A stretch of 64,000 nucleotides of DNA from Planosporangium thailandense (GCF_011947195.1 NZ_JAATVY010000004.1:248001-312000); one strand, 5' to 3'. Shown: positions 1 to 10,020, counted from the stretch's first letter. Notes: generated by a model from the sequence alone, not told the origin. Numbers and translations: made by a program.

Positions 1-231
1 GGCACGTTCCTGCTGGGCCTCGCGCTCTGGCGCAGTCACCGCGTGCCGGTCTGGGCCGCGGCGGCGGTGATGGCATGGCCGCCGCTGCACGTGATCGGGC
101 TGATCGTCGGCAGCGAGTGGTTCGAGGTGACCGGGGCGCTCCTGGAGACCGTCGGGTTCGCCGTCGTCGGGGCGCGGCTGCTCGGCCGGTCGCCCGAGGT
201 GGTGGCCGCCACGCCGGCCCTGGCGACCTGA
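1..231 (+). CDS. C-terminal part of an unidentified membrane protein
   Basis: An open frame enters from the left edge and stops at 231, so only the last 76 residues are visible. They contain two hydrophobic stretches, one around [19 protein letters not shown] and one around the [19 protein letters not shown] region, consistent with membrane segments. The start lies outside the window, so the family cannot be named. A strong inverted repeat follows directly, which fits this being the last gene of an upstream unit. Confidence 0.55.
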   Translation, partial: GTFLLGLALWRSHRVPVWAAAAVMAWPPLHVIGLIVGSEWFEVTGALLETVGFAVVGARLLGRSPEVVAATPALAT

Positions 232-243
232 GCCACGCCCTCG

Positions 244-284
244 GGCACCGCCCGGGTACGCCGACGGCGCGCCCGGGCGGTGCC
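244..284 (+). terminator. Inverted repeat, probable terminator ahead of hisD
   Basis: GGCACCGCCCGGG (244-256) pairs perfectly with CCCGGGCGGTGCC (272-284) around a 15-base loop. There is no T-tract, which is common for actinobacterial terminators. It lies between the upstream membrane protein and the histidine operon. Confidence 0.6.
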
Positions 285-335
285 GCGTAGGTCTCACTCA
301 CTGGACGGAGCACGTCTCGCTCCGTGAGAGCCGCC

Positions 336-341
336 TAAACT
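336..341 (+). promoter_or_regulatory. Probable -10 element of the his operon, leaderless start
   Basis: TAAACT lies six bases upstream of the hisD GTG codon at 348. That spacing places transcription initiation at or next to the start codon, as in leaderless actinobacterial mRNAs, and no Shine-Dalgarno sequence precedes the GTG. A convincing -35 box is not visible. Confidence 0.45.
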
Positions 342-347
342 TCAGGT

Positions 348-1637
348 GTGCTGAACCGGATCGACCTGCGCGGCTCGTCTGCCGACCCGCGCCGCCTGCT
401 GCCCCGCGCCGCCCTCGACGTCGCCGCCGCCATGGAGCGGGTGCGACCGGTCGTCGAGGCGGTCCGCGACCATGGCGCCCGGGCGGTCATCGAGGCGACG
501 GAGCGCTTCGACGGCGTCCGGCTGGACACCCTGCGGGTACCCGCGACCGAGATCGAGGCGGCGGTCGACGCCCTGGACCCGGCGCTGCTGTCGGCGATTC
601 GCGAGGCGATCGTCCGGGCCCGCAAGGTCCACTCCGACCAGCGCCGCGAGGATCACACGACCCAGGTCGTGCCCGGCGGCACGGTCACCCAGCGCTGGCG
701 GCCGGTCCGCCGGGTGGGGCTGTACGTACCGGGCGGCCGCGCGGTCTACCCGTCGAGCGTGGTCATGAACGTCGTGCCGGCCCAGGTGGCCGGCGTGCGG
801 TCGCTCGCCGTCGCGAGCCCGCCGCAGCGCGAGACCGGCCGGCCGCACCCGCTCGTGCTCGCCGCCTGCGGGCTGCTCGGCGTCGACGAGGTGTACGCGG
901 TCGGCGGCGCTCAGGCGGTCGCGCTGTTTGCCTACGGGACCGAAGAGTCCGAGCCGGTCGACCTGGTCACCGGGCCGGGCAACATCTGGGTCACCGCCGC
1001 CAAGCGACTCGTACAGGGGACCGTCGGCATCGACGCCGAGGCCGGCCCTACGGAGATCGCGATTCTCGCCGACGACACCGCCGACCCGCGTCACGTCGCC
1101 GCCGACCTCATCAGCCAGGCCGAGCACGACCCGCTCGCGGCGAGCGTGCTCGTCACACCGTCCGAGACGCTGCTGGCCGCCGTCGAGGCCGAGCTGACCA
1201 GGCAGGTCGCCGCGACCAAGCACACCGAGCGGGTGACCACGGCGCTCACCGGCGAGCAGTCGGCCGTCGTCCTCGTCGACGACCTCGACCAGGGGCTGCG
1301 GGTGGTCGACGCGTACGGCGCCGAGCACCTGGAGATCCAGACCGAGAACGCCCGCGCGGTCGCCGAGCGCGTCGACAGCGCCGGGGCGATCTTCGTCGGG
1401 GCCTGGTCGCCGGTGTCGCTGGGCGACTACTGCGCCGGCTCCAACCACGTCCTGCCCACCGGCGGCTGCGCCCGGCACTCCTCAGGCCTGTCGGTGCAGA
1501 CGTTCCTGCGCGGCGTGCAGCTCATCGAGTACAGCGAGGAGGCGCTGCGCGACGTCGCCGGCCATGTCGTCACCCTCGCCGAGGCCGAGGACCTGCCGGC
1601 GCACGGTCAGGCCGTGAGCGTGAGGTTCGACCAGTGA
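348..1637 (+). CDS. hisD: Histidinol dehydrogenase
   Basis: This 429-residue protein is a full-length HisD, a cytosolic zinc enzyme that oxidises L-histidinol to L-histidine in two NAD-dependent steps, the last reactions of the pathway. Visible family motifs are the [16 protein letters not shown] region, [15 protein letters not shown] near residue 257 (zinc and substrate ligands), AEHLE near residue 325 (catalytic Glu-His pair) and [10 protein letters not shown]. The start is GTG, probably on a leaderless transcript. It is the first gene of the his operon, and its stop overlaps the hisC start by 4 bp, suggesting translational coupling. Confidence 0.97.
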   Translation: MLNRIDLRGSSADPRRLLPRAALDVAAAMERVRPVVEAVRDHGARAVIEATERFDGVRLDTLRVPATEIEAAVDALDPALLSAIREAIVRARKVHSDQRREDHTTQVVPGGTVTQRWRPVRRVGLYVPGGRAVYPSSVVMNVVPAQVAGVRSLAVASPPQRETGRPHPLVLAACGLLGVDEVYAVGGAQAVALFAYGTEESEPVDLVTGPGNIWVTAAKRLVQGTVGIDAEAGPTEIAILADDTADPRHVAADLISQAEHDPLAASVLVTPSETLLAAVEAELTRQVAATKHTERVTTALTGEQSAVVLVDDLDQGLRVVDAYGAEHLEIQTENARAVAERVDSAGAIFVGAWSPVSLGDYCAGSNHVLPTGGCARHSSGLSVQTFLRGVQLIEYSEEALRDVAGHVVTLAEAEDLPAHGQAVSVRFDQ

Positions 1638-2710
1638 CCGACTTGACCGACCTGCCGCTGCGCGACGAGCTGCGGGGGCTGCGGCCGTACGGCGCGCCCC
1701 AGCTCGACGTGCCGGTGCGGCTCAACACCAACGAGAACTCGTACCCGGTGCCCGACGAGGTCGTCGACGCCATCGCCAAGGCGCTCCAGGGCGAGCTGCG
1801 CGACCTCAACCGGTACCCGGACCGCGACGCGGTGGCGCTGCGCACCGACCTCGCCGCCTACCTCGGGCACGGGCTGACGGCCGCCCACACGTGGGCCGCC
1901 AACGGCTCCAACGAGATCCTGCAGCAGCTGCTGCAGGTCTTCGGCGGGCCGGGGCGCACCGCGCTGGGCTTCACCCCGGCGTACTCGATGCACCCGCTGA
2001 TCTCGGTCGGCACCGGCACCCGCTGGATCGACGGTACGCGCGCCGAGGACTTCACGCTCAGCGTGGAGCACGCCGTGGCACAGGTGCGCGAACACCGCCC
2101 GGACGTGGTGTTCCTCTGCTCGCCGAACAACCCGACCGGCACGGCGATGCCCATGGACGTGATCGAGGCGGTGACGGCCGAGGCGACCGGCATGGTCATC
2201 GTGGACGAGGCGTACGCCGAGTTCGCCCGGCCCGGCACCCCGAGCGCGCTGACGCTGCTCCCGGCGTACCCGCGGTTGGTTGTTTCCCGCACGATGAGCA
2301 AGGCGTTCGCCCTGGCCGGCGCCCGGTTGGGGTATCTCGCGGCCGCCCCGGCCGTCGTCGACGCCGTCCAGCTCGTCCGCCTGCCCTACCACCTGTCGGC
2401 GCTGACCCAGGCCGCCGCCCGCGCGGCGCTGGCCTGCGCCGACACGCTGCTCGGCACGGTCGAGGCGATCAAGGTGCAGCGCGACCGGATCGTCACCGAG
2501 CTGCGCGCCCGGGGTCTTTCCGTTGCCGACAGCGACGCCAACTTCGTCCTGTTCGGCGGGCTGGCCGACAGCGCCGGGGTGTGGCGGCGCATGCTTGATC
2601 ACGGGGTGCTGATCCGCGACGTCGGCTTGCCCGGCTGGCTGCGGGTCACCGCCGGTACCCCCGACGAGACCGACGCCTTCCTGGCCGCATTGGATCGGAG
2701 TCTGCCGTGA
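1634..2710 (+). CDS. hisC: Histidinol-phosphate aminotransferase
   Basis: The 358-residue product is a fold-type I PLP aminotransferase that converts imidazole-acetol phosphate to histidinol phosphate using glutamate. It has the N-terminal LNTNENSYP substrate motif, SPNNPTGT, and the PLP lysine in [17 protein letters not shown] near residue 222. Its position between hisD and hisB, with 4-bp overlaps on both sides, supports HisC rather than another class II aminotransferase. The start codon is GTG at the overlap. Confidence 0.96.
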   Translation: MTDLTDLPLRDELRGLRPYGAPQLDVPVRLNTNENSYPVPDEVVDAIAKALQGELRDLNRYPDRDAVALRTDLAAYLGHGLTAAHTWAANGSNEILQQLLQVFGGPGRTALGFTPAYSMHPLISVGTGTRWIDGTRAEDFTLSVEHAVAQVREHRPDVVFLCSPNNPTGTAMPMDVIEAVTAEATGMVIVDEAYAEFARPGTPSALTLLPAYPRLVVSRTMSKAFALAGARLGYLAAAPAVVDAVQLVRLPYHLSALTQAAARAALACADTLLGTVEAIKVQRDRIVTELRARGLSVADSDANFVLFGGLADSAGVWRRMLDHGVLIRDVGLPGWLRVTAGTPDETDAFLAALDRSLP

Positions 2711-3315
2711 GCCGCACCGGACGAGTGGAGCGCAACACGCACGAGTCGAAGGTGCTCGTCGAGGTCGACCTCGACGGCAGCGGCTCGGTCGAGGTCAGCA
2801 CCGGCATCGGCTTCTACGACCACATGCTCGCGCAGCTCGGCAAGCACGGCGGGTTCGACCTTCGCGTGCAGACGTCAGGTGATCTCGAGGTCGACGCCCA
2901 CCACACAGTCGAGGACACCGCGCTCGCGCTGGGTACCGCGTTCGCCCAGGCGCTCGGGGACAAGGCCGGCGTGACCCGCTTCGGCAGCGCGATCGTGCCG
3001 CTCGACGAGGTGCTCGTGCAGGCGGCCGTGGACCTGTCGGGGCGCCCGTACGTGGTGCACGACGAGCCGACGAACATCGCCCCGTACATCGGCCCGGTGT
3101 ACCCGACGAGCCTGACCCGCCACATCTGGGAGTCGTTCGGCCACACCGCACGGATCACACTGCACGTGAGCGTGCTGCGCGCGTCCCGGCCGGGCGCCCA
3201 GCCCGACGCTCACCACGTCGTCGAGGCGCAGTTCAAGGCGGTCGCCCGGGCGTTGCGCCAGGCGGTGGCGCTGGACGGGCGCGCCGGCATCCCGAGTACC
3301 AAGGGGGTGCTGTAG
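2707..3315 (+). CDS. hisB: Imidazoleglycerol-phosphate dehydratase
   Basis: The 202-residue protein is a monofunctional HisB dehydratase without the phosphatase domain found in enterobacteria. It dehydrates imidazole glycerol phosphate to imidazole acetol phosphate. The metal-binding histidine motifs [23 protein letters not shown] and [15 protein letters not shown] are all present. The GTG start overlaps the hisC stop, and hisH begins immediately after its stop codon. As no phosphatase is fused, histidinol phosphatase must be encoded elsewhere. Confidence 0.97.
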   Translation: MSRTGRVERNTHESKVLVEVDLDGSGSVEVSTGIGFYDHMLAQLGKHGGFDLRVQTSGDLEVDAHHTVEDTALALGTAFAQALGDKAGVTRFGSAIVPLDEVLVQAAVDLSGRPYVVHDEPTNIAPYIGPVYPTSLTRHIWESFGHTARITLHVSVLRASRPGAQPDAHHVVEAQFKAVARALRQAVALDGRAGIPSTKGVL

Positions 3316-3927
3316 GTGGCGGCGCGCGTCGTCGTCCTGGACTACGGCTCGGGCAACCTGCGCTCGGCGCAGCGGGCCCTCGAACGCGTCGGCGCTGCCG
3401 TCACCGTCACCGCTGATCTCGACGCGGCCCGCGCGGCCGACGGTCTCGTCGTGCCGGGCGTCGGCGCCTACGCCGCCTGCATGGCCGGCATCGACGCGGC
3501 GGGCGCCGGCCCGGTCATCGCCGAGCGGGTCCGCGACGGCCGGCCCGTGCTCGGCATCTGCGTCGGTATGCAGATCCTCTTCTCCGCCGGTGCGGAACAT
3601 GGCGTGGTCACGAAGGGGCTCGGGCTGCTGCCCGGCACGGTGACCCGGCTGTCCGCGCCGGTCGTGCCGCACATGGGCTGGAACACCGTCGACTGGCCCG
3701 CTTCGTCGTTGCTGGGTCGGGGCCTTTCGCCCGACACTCGCTTCTACTTCGTGCACTCCTACGCGGCGCCGCCGGCGGTCGAGGGCGCCGCGGTGGCCAC
3801 GGCGACCCACGGCGCGGCGTTCGCGGCCGCCGTCGAGGCCGGCCCGCTGTCGGCGACCCAGTTCCACCCGGAGAAGTCCGGCGACGCCGGGGCGGCGCTG
3901 CTCGCCAACTGGGTCGGCTCGCTGTGA
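3316..3927 (+). CDS. hisH: Imidazole glycerol phosphate synthase, glutaminase subunit
   Basis: The 203-residue class I glutamine amidotransferase supplies ammonia to HisF. The nucleophilic cysteine lies in GICVGMQILF near residue 82, and the catalytic His/Glu in TQFHPEKSG near the C-terminus. The N-terminus VVVLDYGSGNLRSA is typical of HisH. It starts with GTG directly after the hisB stop. Its partner hisF is six frames downstream in the same operon at 5403. Confidence 0.97.
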   Translation: MAARVVVLDYGSGNLRSAQRALERVGAAVTVTADLDAARAADGLVVPGVGAYAACMAGIDAAGAGPVIAERVRDGRPVLGICVGMQILFSAGAEHGVVTKGLGLLPGTVTRLSAPVVPHMGWNTVDWPASSLLGRGLSPDTRFYFVHSYAAPPAVEGAAVATATHGAAFAAAVEAGPLSATQFHPEKSGDAGAALLANWVGSL

Positions 3928-3936
3928 GAACGTCCC

Positions 3937-4254
3937 GTGAGTAAGGAGCGCGCCTTACGCCGGGCGGCGCGCGAGGCCGAGGCGCAGAAGGCGCGGGTAC
4001 GCCGGGAGCGGGCGGCCCGCCGCCGCGCGCTGCTGGCCCGGCTGCGTCCGGCCGTACCCCGCCGGGGGCGCTCCGGCCGGCTAGCGTCGGGGGTGACCCG
4101 GGCCGAGCGGGCCGCCATCACGGTCGGCGCGCTGACGGCGGTAACGTTCGTCTGGCTACTGGTCGACGGCCTGTCGACCCGCATCGCGCTGACCGTGCTG
4201 GTGGCGCTGTGCGTACCCGTACTGTTCGTACTCACCGTGGACCGGAGGACCTGA
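3937..4254 (+). CDS. Small membrane protein within the his operon
   Basis: The 105-residue product has an Arg/Ala-rich, strongly basic first 50 residues followed by two closely spaced hydrophobic segments (about 60-75 and 82-98), suggesting a small membrane protein with a cytoplasmic basic tail. It sits 9 bp after hisH and one base before priA, so it is cotranscribed with the his genes. I do not recognise a functional family, and there is no sign that it is enzymatic. Confidence 0.75.
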   Translation: MSKERALRRAAREAEAQKARVRRERAARRRALLARLRPAVPRRGRSGRLASGVTRAERAAITVGALTAVTFVWLLVDGLSTRIALTVLVALCVPVLFVLTVDRRT

Positions 4255-4255
4255 C

Positions 4256-5029
4256 GTGGCCCTGACCCTGCTGCCCGCTGTCGATGTGGCCGACGGCCAG
4301 GCCGTACGCCTCGTCCAAGGAGCCGCCGGCAGCGAGACGGTCTACGGCGACCCGCTCGAGGCCGCGCTCGCCTGGCAGCGTGACGGCGCCGAATGGGTGC
4401 ACCTGGTCGACCTGGACGCCGCGTTCGGCCGGGGCTCCAACGCCGAGCTGCTCGCCAACGTGATCAAGCGCCTCGACGTGGCCGTCGAACTGTCCGGGGG
4501 CATCCGCGACGACGAGTCGCTGCAGCGGGCCCTGGCGACCGGGGCGGCCCGGATCAACCTGGGCACCGCCGCGCTGGAGAACCCGGACTGGACCGACCAC
4601 GTCTGCGCCACGTACGGCGACCGGGTCGCGGTCGGGCTGGATGTGCGCGGGCACACCCTCGCCGCCCGGGGCTGGACCAAGGACGGCGGCGACCTGTTCG
4701 AGGTGCTCGACCGGCTCAACCGGGCGGGCTGCGCCCGGTACGTGGTGACCGACGTGCTGCGCGACGGCACGCTCACCGGCCCCAACGTCACCCTGCTGCT
4801 GCAGGTCTGCGAACGCACCCACAAGCCGGTCATCGCCAGCGGCGGGGTCTCCAAGCTCGACGACCTGCGCCAGTTGGCGGCGCTCGAACCGGCCGGCGTG
4901 GAGGGTGTGATCGTGGGCAAGGCGCTCTACGCGGGCGCGTTCACGGTGCCCGAGGCGCTGGCCACGCTGGCGGAGGACATCACGGTGGCGGACACCGCGG
5001 CGGAGGACAGCTCCGCGGAGCAGCAGTGA
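4256..5029 (+). CDS. priA: Phosphoribosyl isomerase A, bifunctional HisA/TrpF
   Basis: The 257-residue (beta/alpha)8 barrel isomerises ProFAR to PRFAR in histidine synthesis. The start [20 protein letters not shown] carries the first catalytic Asp, and [15 protein letters not shown] the second. In actinobacteria this PriA form usually also performs phosphoribosylanthranilate isomerisation for tryptophan. The sequence is PriA-like ([14 protein letters not shown]), and no trpF occurs in the trp cluster of this window, which supports dual function. That second role is inferred from the family. It starts with GTG. Confidence 0.92.
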   Translation: MALTLLPAVDVADGQAVRLVQGAAGSETVYGDPLEAALAWQRDGAEWVHLVDLDAAFGRGSNAELLANVIKRLDVAVELSGGIRDDESLQRALATGAARINLGTAALENPDWTDHVCATYGDRVAVGLDVRGHTLAARGWTKDGGDLFEVLDRLNRAGCARYVVTDVLRDGTLTGPNVTLLLQVCERTHKPVIASGGVSKLDDLRQLAALEPAGVEGVIVGKALYAGAFTVPEALATLAEDITVADTAAEDSSAEQQ

Positions 5030-5406
5030 TCAGCCGGCTCGGGTCGGGCGGCCCGTGGGAGGAGACGATCGGCTACTCGCGCGTCGTCCAGGCCGGCCCG
5101 CTGGTGCTGACGGCCGGATGCACGGCCACCGTGGACGGGGTCGTCAAGCACACCGGGGACGCGTACGCGCAGACGCTGCTCGCCGTCGAGATCGCGCTGG
5201 AGGCGGCGGGGCAGTTCGGCGTGACGGCCGAGGACGTGGTGCGCACCCGCATGTACGTGGTCGGCGTGGAGAACGGTGACGCGGTCGGGCGGGCGCACGG
5301 CGCGGTGTTCCGCGACATCCGCCCGGTCGCCACGATGGTGTTCGTGGACCGGCTGATCGACCCGGAGATGCTGGTCGAGGTCGAGGTGGAGGCATACAAG
5401 CCGTGA
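5026..5406 (+). CDS. RidA/YjgF-family protein
   Basis: The 126-residue product starts with GTG at 5026, overlapping the priA stop by 4 bp. RidA-family proteins hydrolyse reactive enamines and imines released by PLP enzymes, which otherwise damage enzymes such as transaminases. The family pattern is visible in [15 protein letters not shown], in the arginine of [10 protein letters not shown], and in the C-terminal [14 protein letters not shown]. Placement between priA and hisF with overlaps on both sides shows cotranscription with the his operon. A specific role in histidine synthesis is not established by the sequence. Confidence 0.87.
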   Translation: MISRLGSGGPWEETIGYSRVVQAGPLVLTAGCTATVDGVVKHTGDAYAQTLLAVEIALEAAGQFGVTAEDVVRTRMYVVGVENGDAVGRAHGAVFRDIRPVATMVFVDRLIDPEMLVEVEVEAYKP

Positions 5407-6164
5407 CCGTCGCGGTACGCGTCATCCCGTGTCTGGACGTGGACGCCGGGCGCGTGGTGAAGGGGGTGCGCTTCGCCGACCTGCGGGACGCCGGTGACCC
5501 GGTCGAGTTGGCGGCCGCCTACGACGCCGCCGGCGCGGACGAGTTGGTCTTCCTCGACGTCACCGCGTCGGCCGACGAGCGGGCCACCATGCTCGACGTC
5601 GTCCGCCGCACCGCCGAAAGCGTGTTCATCCCGCTGACCGTCGGCGGCGGGGTCCGCTCGGTGGACAACGTCGACACCCTGCTGCGGGCGGGGGCCGACA
5701 AGGTCGGCGTCAACACCGCGGCCATCGCCCGGCCGGAGCTGATCGCCGAGATCGCCGATCGCTTCGGCAGCCAGGTGCTCACCCTGTCGCTGGACGTACG
5801 CCGGTCGGCCGAGCAGCCCAGCGGGTTCGAGGTGACCACGCACGGCGGCCGGCGCGGGGCCGGGCTCGACGCGGTCGAGTGGGCCGCCCGCGCCGCGGAA
5901 CTGGGCGCGGGGGAGATCCTGCTCAACTCGATGGACCGGGACGGCACGAAGGACGGGTTCGACCTGCCGCTCATCGGCGCCGTCCGGGCGGCCGTGGACA
6001 TCCCCGTGATCGCCTCGGGCGGCGCGGGCGCGGTCGAGCACTTCCCGCCCGCGGTGTCGGCCGGCGCGGATGCGGTCCTGGCCGCGAGCGTGTTCCACTT
6101 CGGCCAGCTGTCGATCGCCGAGGTCAAGACCGCGCTGCGCGCCGACGGCCACCCCGTCCGCTGA
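5403..6164 (+). CDS. hisF: Imidazole glycerol phosphate synthase, cyclase subunit
   Basis: The 253-residue barrel protein combines PRFAR with HisH-derived ammonia to give imidazole glycerol phosphate and AICAR. The two catalytic aspartates lie in [13 protein letters not shown] near the N-terminus and in LSLDVRR near residue 130. The phosphate-binding [16 protein letters not shown] segment is also present. The GTG start overlaps the RidA gene by 4 bp. This is the last gene of the his operon, with about 150 bp before the next gene. Confidence 0.97.
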   Translation: MTVAVRVIPCLDVDAGRVVKGVRFADLRDAGDPVELAAAYDAAGADELVFLDVTASADERATMLDVVRRTAESVFIPLTVGGGVRSVDNVDTLLRAGADKVGVNTAAIARPELIAEIADRFGSQVLTLSLDVRRSAEQPSGFEVTTHGGRRGAGLDAVEWAARAAELGAGEILLNSMDRDGTKDGFDLPLIGAVRAAVDIPVIASGGAGAVEHFPPAVSAGADAVLAASVFHFGQLSIAEVKTALRADGHPVR

Positions 6165-6311
6165 CCCACCGTCCGGCCGGATCGACGGCCGTGACTCCGC
6201 CCCGGAGCGCCGATATCGTGCGTGGATGGTTTGGCTCAACCCTCCCGTCGCGCCGCCGATGACTCTGACTGAGTGGGGTGTCAGGTCAGGCAGCGAGGGA
6301 GGTGGCGCGCC

Positions 6312-7787
6312 ATGCTGAAGAACGTCCCGGCATGGGCGCGGTTCCTGATCGTCGGGCTGCTGATGATCGTCCCGTACGTGTGGTTTTCGGACGGCCCGCT
6401 GCAGCAGTTCTGGTACGACGCGGTCGCGACGGCCGGTGTCGCCGCGATGGCCGTCGGGATCCGGCGCAACCGGCCGGAATGGGCGGCGGGTTGGTGGCTG
6501 TTGGTCGTGGGCCAGGCGCTGAACGTCCTCGGCGACGGCATCTACTTCTACGTGTACAACGTCCTGCACCACGACGCTTTCCCGGCCCCGTACGACATCC
6601 CGTACCTGCTCAGCTACGTGTTGATGGTGCTCGGGCTGCTGTCGCTGCTGCGCCGGCGCAACCACGGGCGGGACCGCGCCGGCCTGGTCGACTCGCTGAT
6701 CCTCGCAAGTGCGTTCGCGCTGCTGAGCTGGGTCTTCCTGATGAGGCCGGTGGCGGAGGACAAGTCACTCGGCCTGCTCGGCCAGTTCGTCGCGATGGCT
6801 TACCCGACGCTGGACCTGCTCGTGCTGGCCATGCTCGCCTGGCTGCTCACCAGCGACGGCCCGCGCAACGTCGCGTTCCTGCTGGTCACCGCGAACATGG
6901 TCGGCTTCCTGGTCGGGGATTACTTCTGGGCGTTCGCCCAGCAGACCATGTACAACCCCAGCAACCTGGGCAGCCGGCTCATCGACTGCGCGTACCTGGT
7001 GGCCTACGTCTGTTTCGGCGCCGGGGCCCTGCATCCGGGAATGGTCCAGATCGGCCGGCCCGTGGGCCCGGACCGGCTCCAGTCCATGACCGTGCAGCGC
7101 CTGGTGCTGCTCGCCGCCGCGACCCTGATCGCCCCGGCGCTGCTGGCCTGGCAGGCGTGGCACGGGCACGGGCAGGTACACGACGCGTACGCGATCGTGC
7201 TCGGTTGCGTGGTGATGTTCCTGCTGGTCGTGGCTCGAATGATGATGCTGGTACGCCAGGTGCAGGCGCAGGCGGTGGTGCTGGAGGAGCAGGCCGACCG
7301 GCTGCGCGAGGTGGCCCAGCAGGACCCGCTGACCGGGCTGCCCAACCGCCGCGCCTGGAACGCCGCCCTGCCCGCCGCGCTGCAGCGCGCCGCGCGGGAC
7401 GGCACGCCGTTGACCCTGGCCGTGCTCGATCTGGACCACTTCAAGCAGTTCAACGACGCGTACGGCCACCAGGCCGGCGACCAGCTACTCAAGGAGGTCG
7501 CGGTCGCCTGGGCGGACAACCTGCGCGCGGTCGACCTGGTGGCCCGCTACGGCGGCGAGGAGTTCGTCGTCCTGCTGCCGGGCGCCACCGCCGCCGAGGC
7601 GGTGGCGCTGCTCGACCGGTTGCGCCCGCGGACCCCGACGGGCTGCACGTTCTCGGCCGGCGTGGCCACCTGGAACGGCGCCGAGAGCGCCGACGAACTG
7701 GTCGCCCGCGCTGACCGGGCGCTGTACCGGGCCAAGGACGCCGGCCGTGCCCGGATCGAGTGCGCCGAGGCCACGGTCACCGCATAG
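6312..7787 (+). CDS. Membrane-bound diguanylate cyclase (GGDEF)
   Basis: The 491-residue protein has about eight hydrophobic segments over residues 1-310 and a C-terminal GGDEF domain. The signature is GGEEF in RYGGEEFVVLLPG, an active variant, preceded by DPLTGLPNRRAWN. It should make cyclic-di-GMP from GTP at the inner face of the membrane. No EAL domain is present. The ATG at 6312 is chosen because GAGGGAGG lies about 7 bases upstream; an in-frame ATG at 6273 lacks such a site. The signal sensed by the membrane domain is unknown. Confidence 0.88.
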   Translation: MLKNVPAWARFLIVGLLMIVPYVWFSDGPLQQFWYDAVATAGVAAMAVGIRRNRPEWAAGWWLLVVGQALNVLGDGIYFYVYNVLHHDAFPAPYDIPYLLSYVLMVLGLLSLLRRRNHGRDRAGLVDSLILASAFALLSWVFLMRPVAEDKSLGLLGQFVAMAYPTLDLLVLAMLAWLLTSDGPRNVAFLLVTANMVGFLVGDYFWAFAQQTMYNPSNLGSRLIDCAYLVAYVCFGAGALHPGMVQIGRPVGPDRLQSMTVQRLVLLAAATLIAPALLAWQAWHGHGQVHDAYAIVLGCVVMFLLVVARMMMLVRQVQAQAVVLEEQADRLREVAQQDPLTGLPNRRAWNAALPAALQRAARDGTPLTLAVLDLDHFKQFNDAYGHQAGDQLLKEVAVAWADNLRAVDLVARYGGEEFVVLLPGATAAEAVALLDRLRPRTPTGCTFSAGVATWNGAESADELVARADRALYRAKDAGRARIECAEATVTA

Positions 7788-7792
7788 CGGCG

Positions 7793-8494
7793 CTATGCCG
7801 ATGACGGTGAGGCGTCGGGCTCTGCGGCCGGCCCCGGCACCAGGGGCTCCACGGCCCCGGCGGGCTCGATCGCCGGCGGGCGGACCGCGAACAGCGGGAT
7901 GAACACGTGGGCCAGCGGGCCGATCGACACCGCGTACAGCAGCGTCGCCCAGCCGACGGTGCCGCCCAGCAGCCAGCCCACCACCAGCACGGTGACCTCG
8001 ATCGTGGTGCGGACCAGGCGGATCGAGCGACCGCTGCGGGCCACGTACCCGGTCATCAGACCGTCGCGCGGGCCCGGGCCGAGCCGGGCGCCGATGTACA
8101 GGCCGGTGGCGATGCCGTTGAGCACGATCCCGCCGATCAGCAGCGCCCAGCGGGCGGCGAGGGCGCGGGGCGTGGGTAGCAGCGCCATGGCCGGGTCAAC
8201 CACGAGCCCGATCACGATCGCGTTGCTGATCGTGCCGATGCCGGGGAGCTGACGCAGCGGGATCCACAGCAGCAGGACCGCGACGCCGACGGCGATGACC
8301 ACGAGGCCGAAGTTCAGGCCGGTACGCCGCGCGACCCCCTGGTGGAACACGTCCCACGGGTCCAGCCCGAGCCTCGCATTGATCATGAGTGCCATGCTCA
8401 CGCCGTAGCAGACCAGACCGACGTACAACTGGATGAGACGTCGCGGGAGCCGGTGGCGCAGTGGCATCGGTACTGGCTTGCTAGTGGCACTCAT
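7793..8494 (-). CDS. YczE/YitT-like membrane protein
   Basis: The product of about 233 residues has five to six hydrophobic helices and the pattern INARLGLDPWDVFHQG followed by GARLGPGPRDGLMTG, typical of the YczE family. The start is ATG at 8494, with further possible starts at 8515 and 8464. It diverges from a MocR-type regulator gene, an arrangement known for YczR/YczE pairs in other bacteria. Transport of a PLP-related or amino compound is often proposed for the family but is unproven here. The last 30 residues are a Pro/Ala-rich tail. Confidence 0.8.
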   Translation of the reverse strand: MSATSKPVPMPLRHRLPRRLIQLYVGLVCYGVSMALMINARLGLDPWDVFHQGVARRTGLNFGLVVIAVGVAVLLLWIPLRQLPGIGTISNAIVIGLVVDPAMALLPTPRALAARWALLIGGIVLNGIATGLYIGARLGPGPRDGLMTGYVARSGRSIRLVRTTIEVTVLVVGWLLGGTVGWATLLYAVSIGPLAHVFIPLFAVRPPAIEPAGAVEPLVPGPAAEPDASPSSA

Positions 8495-8510
8495 GCATGA
8501 CACTCTGAAG

Positions 8511-8540
8511 GCCAATCGGTGATGTCGATAGAGCCAATTT
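8511..8540. promoter_or_regulatory. Direct repeat, candidate MocR operator
   Basis: GCCAAT occurs at 8511-8516 and again at 8533-8538, 22 bp apart, about two helical turns. The flanking bases are also similar (GCCAATCGG versus GCCAATTTGG). Direct repeats with this spacing are the usual operator form of MocR regulators. The pair lies between the divergent yczE-like and mocR-like genes. Confidence 0.5.
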
Positions 8541-8547
8541 GGGGTGA

Positions 8548-10020
8548 GTGGCCTTGGCCGGCAGTGTTCGTGGCTCCCAGCTCGCGCGGCTCCTGGGCGG
8601 CTGGCAGGCCTCCAGCGGGCCGGCCGGCGCCGGCCGGCCGCGCGGACCCGAGTACGCGAGACTGGCCGCCGCCGTCCGCGGGCTGCTCACCGACGGCCGG
8701 CTGTCGCTCGGGCTGCGCCTGCCGGCCGAGCGGGAGCTGGCCCAGGCGCTCGGAGTGAGCCGTACCACCGTGACCGCGGCGTACCGGATGCTGCGGGAAT
8801 CCGGCCACCTCACCAGCCGTCGGGGTGCCGGCAGTTGGACCGCGCTGCCCAACGGGCACCGGATCGGCACCTCGGGCCTGTGGGCGCCGATCGAGGACGC
8901 CGGCGTCATCGACCTGGGCCAGGCGGCGCTGCCCGCCCCGCCCGAGTTCACCGACGCGGTCGCCGCGGCCGCCGAGGACCTGCCGCCCTACCTCGCCGGC
9001 GCGGGGTACCACCCGATGGGGCTGTCGGTGCTGCGGGAGGCGATCGCCCGCGAGTACACCGAGCGCGGTCTGCCGACCCTGCCCGACCAGATCATGGTCA
9101 CCTCGGGCGCACAGCAGGCGCTCGACCTGGTGCTACGGCTGCTCGTCGCGCCCGGACAGCGGGTACTGCTGGAGACGCCGACCTACCCCAACGCCCTCAG
9201 CGCGGTCATCGCCAGCCGCGCCCGCGTCATCGGGTACGCGCTCGGCGACGCCGGTTGGGACGACGACCTGATGCTCGGCACGCTCCGGGACGCCCGGGCC
9301 CGGTTGGCGTACCTCATCCCTGACTACCACAACCCGACCGGCCATCTCATGGACACCGCGCTGCGGGAGCGGCTGCCGGCCGCCGCGCACGCCGTGGGCA
9401 CCGACGTCGTGGTCGACGAGTCATTCGCCGACCTGCGGCTCGACGGGCCGCCACGCCCGCCGGCGGTGGCGACCTTCGACCGCGCCGCCCGGGTGCTCAC
9501 CATCGGCGGGATGAGCAAGCCGTACTGGGGCGGCCTGCGCATCGGCTGGATCCGCGCGGCCTCGTCGATAGCCGCCCGGCTGGCCGCCGCCCGGGTCGCG
9601 GTGGACATGTCGTCGCCGGTACTCGACCAGCTCGTCGCCGTCCACCTGATGGCCTACCGGGAGCGGGTGGTCGCGGCGCGGCGGGCGCAGGTGGCCGCGC
9701 GCCGGGACACGCTCGTCGCCGCGCTGCGCGCCCACCTGCCCGGGTGGCGGTTCGCCGTGCCGCACGGGGGCTTGTGCCTGTGGGTGGAGCTGGACGCCCC
9801 GGTCTCCAGCGCGCTCGCCCGCGCGGTCGAGGAGCTGGGCGTACGCGTCGCGCCCGGGCCCCGCTTCGGCGTCGACGGCACGATGGAGCGGTTCCTGCGG
9901 CTGCCGTACACGCTGCCGGAGGCCGACCTGGTCGAGGCCGTACGGCGGCTGGCGCGGGCCCGCGAGAACCTCGACCACGCGCCGGTCCGCCCGCTGCGCG
10001 CGCCGGCCATCGTGGCCTGA
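8548..10020 (+). CDS. MocR/PdxR-type regulator (GntR HTH fused to aminotransferase domain)
   Basis: The 490-residue protein joins a GntR winged helix (about residues 30-105, with RLPAERELAQALGVSRTTVT) to a fold-type I aminotransferase-like domain (about 125-480). The PLP lysine is visible in IGGMSKPYWGGLRIGW near residue 323. MocR proteins use bound PLP as the effector and bind direct repeats. The divergent yczE-like gene and the repeat at 8511-8540 suggest a YczR-type pair that also controls itself. The GTG start at 8548 lies close behind the repeat. Confidence 0.88.
   Translation: MALAGSVRGSQLARLLGGWQASSGPAGAGRPRGPEYARLAAAVRGLLTDGRLSLGLRLPAERELAQALGVSRTTVTAAYRMLRESGHLTSRRGAGSWTALPNGHRIGTSGLWAPIEDAGVIDLGQAALPAPPEFTDAVAAAAEDLPPYLAGAGYHPMGLSVLREAIAREYTERGLPTLPDQIMVTSGAQQALDLVLRLLVAPGQRVLLETPTYPNALSAVIASRARVIGYALGDAGWDDDLMLGTLRDARARLAYLIPDYHNPTGHLMDTALRERLPAAAHAVGTDVVVDESFADLRLDGPPRPPAVATFDRAARVLTIGGMSKPYWGGLRIGWIRAASSIAARLAAARVAVDMSSPVLDQLVAVHLMAYRERVVAARRAQVAARRDTLVAALRAHLPGWRFAVPHGGLCLWVELDAPVSSALARAVEELGVRVAPGPRFGVDGTMERFLRLPYTLPEADLVEAVRRLARARENLDHAPVRPLRAPAIVA

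Noticed and set aside
342-1478. Minus-strand open frame opposite hisD
   Set aside because: The plus strand encodes an unambiguous HisD. The antisense frame is a codon-bias shadow.
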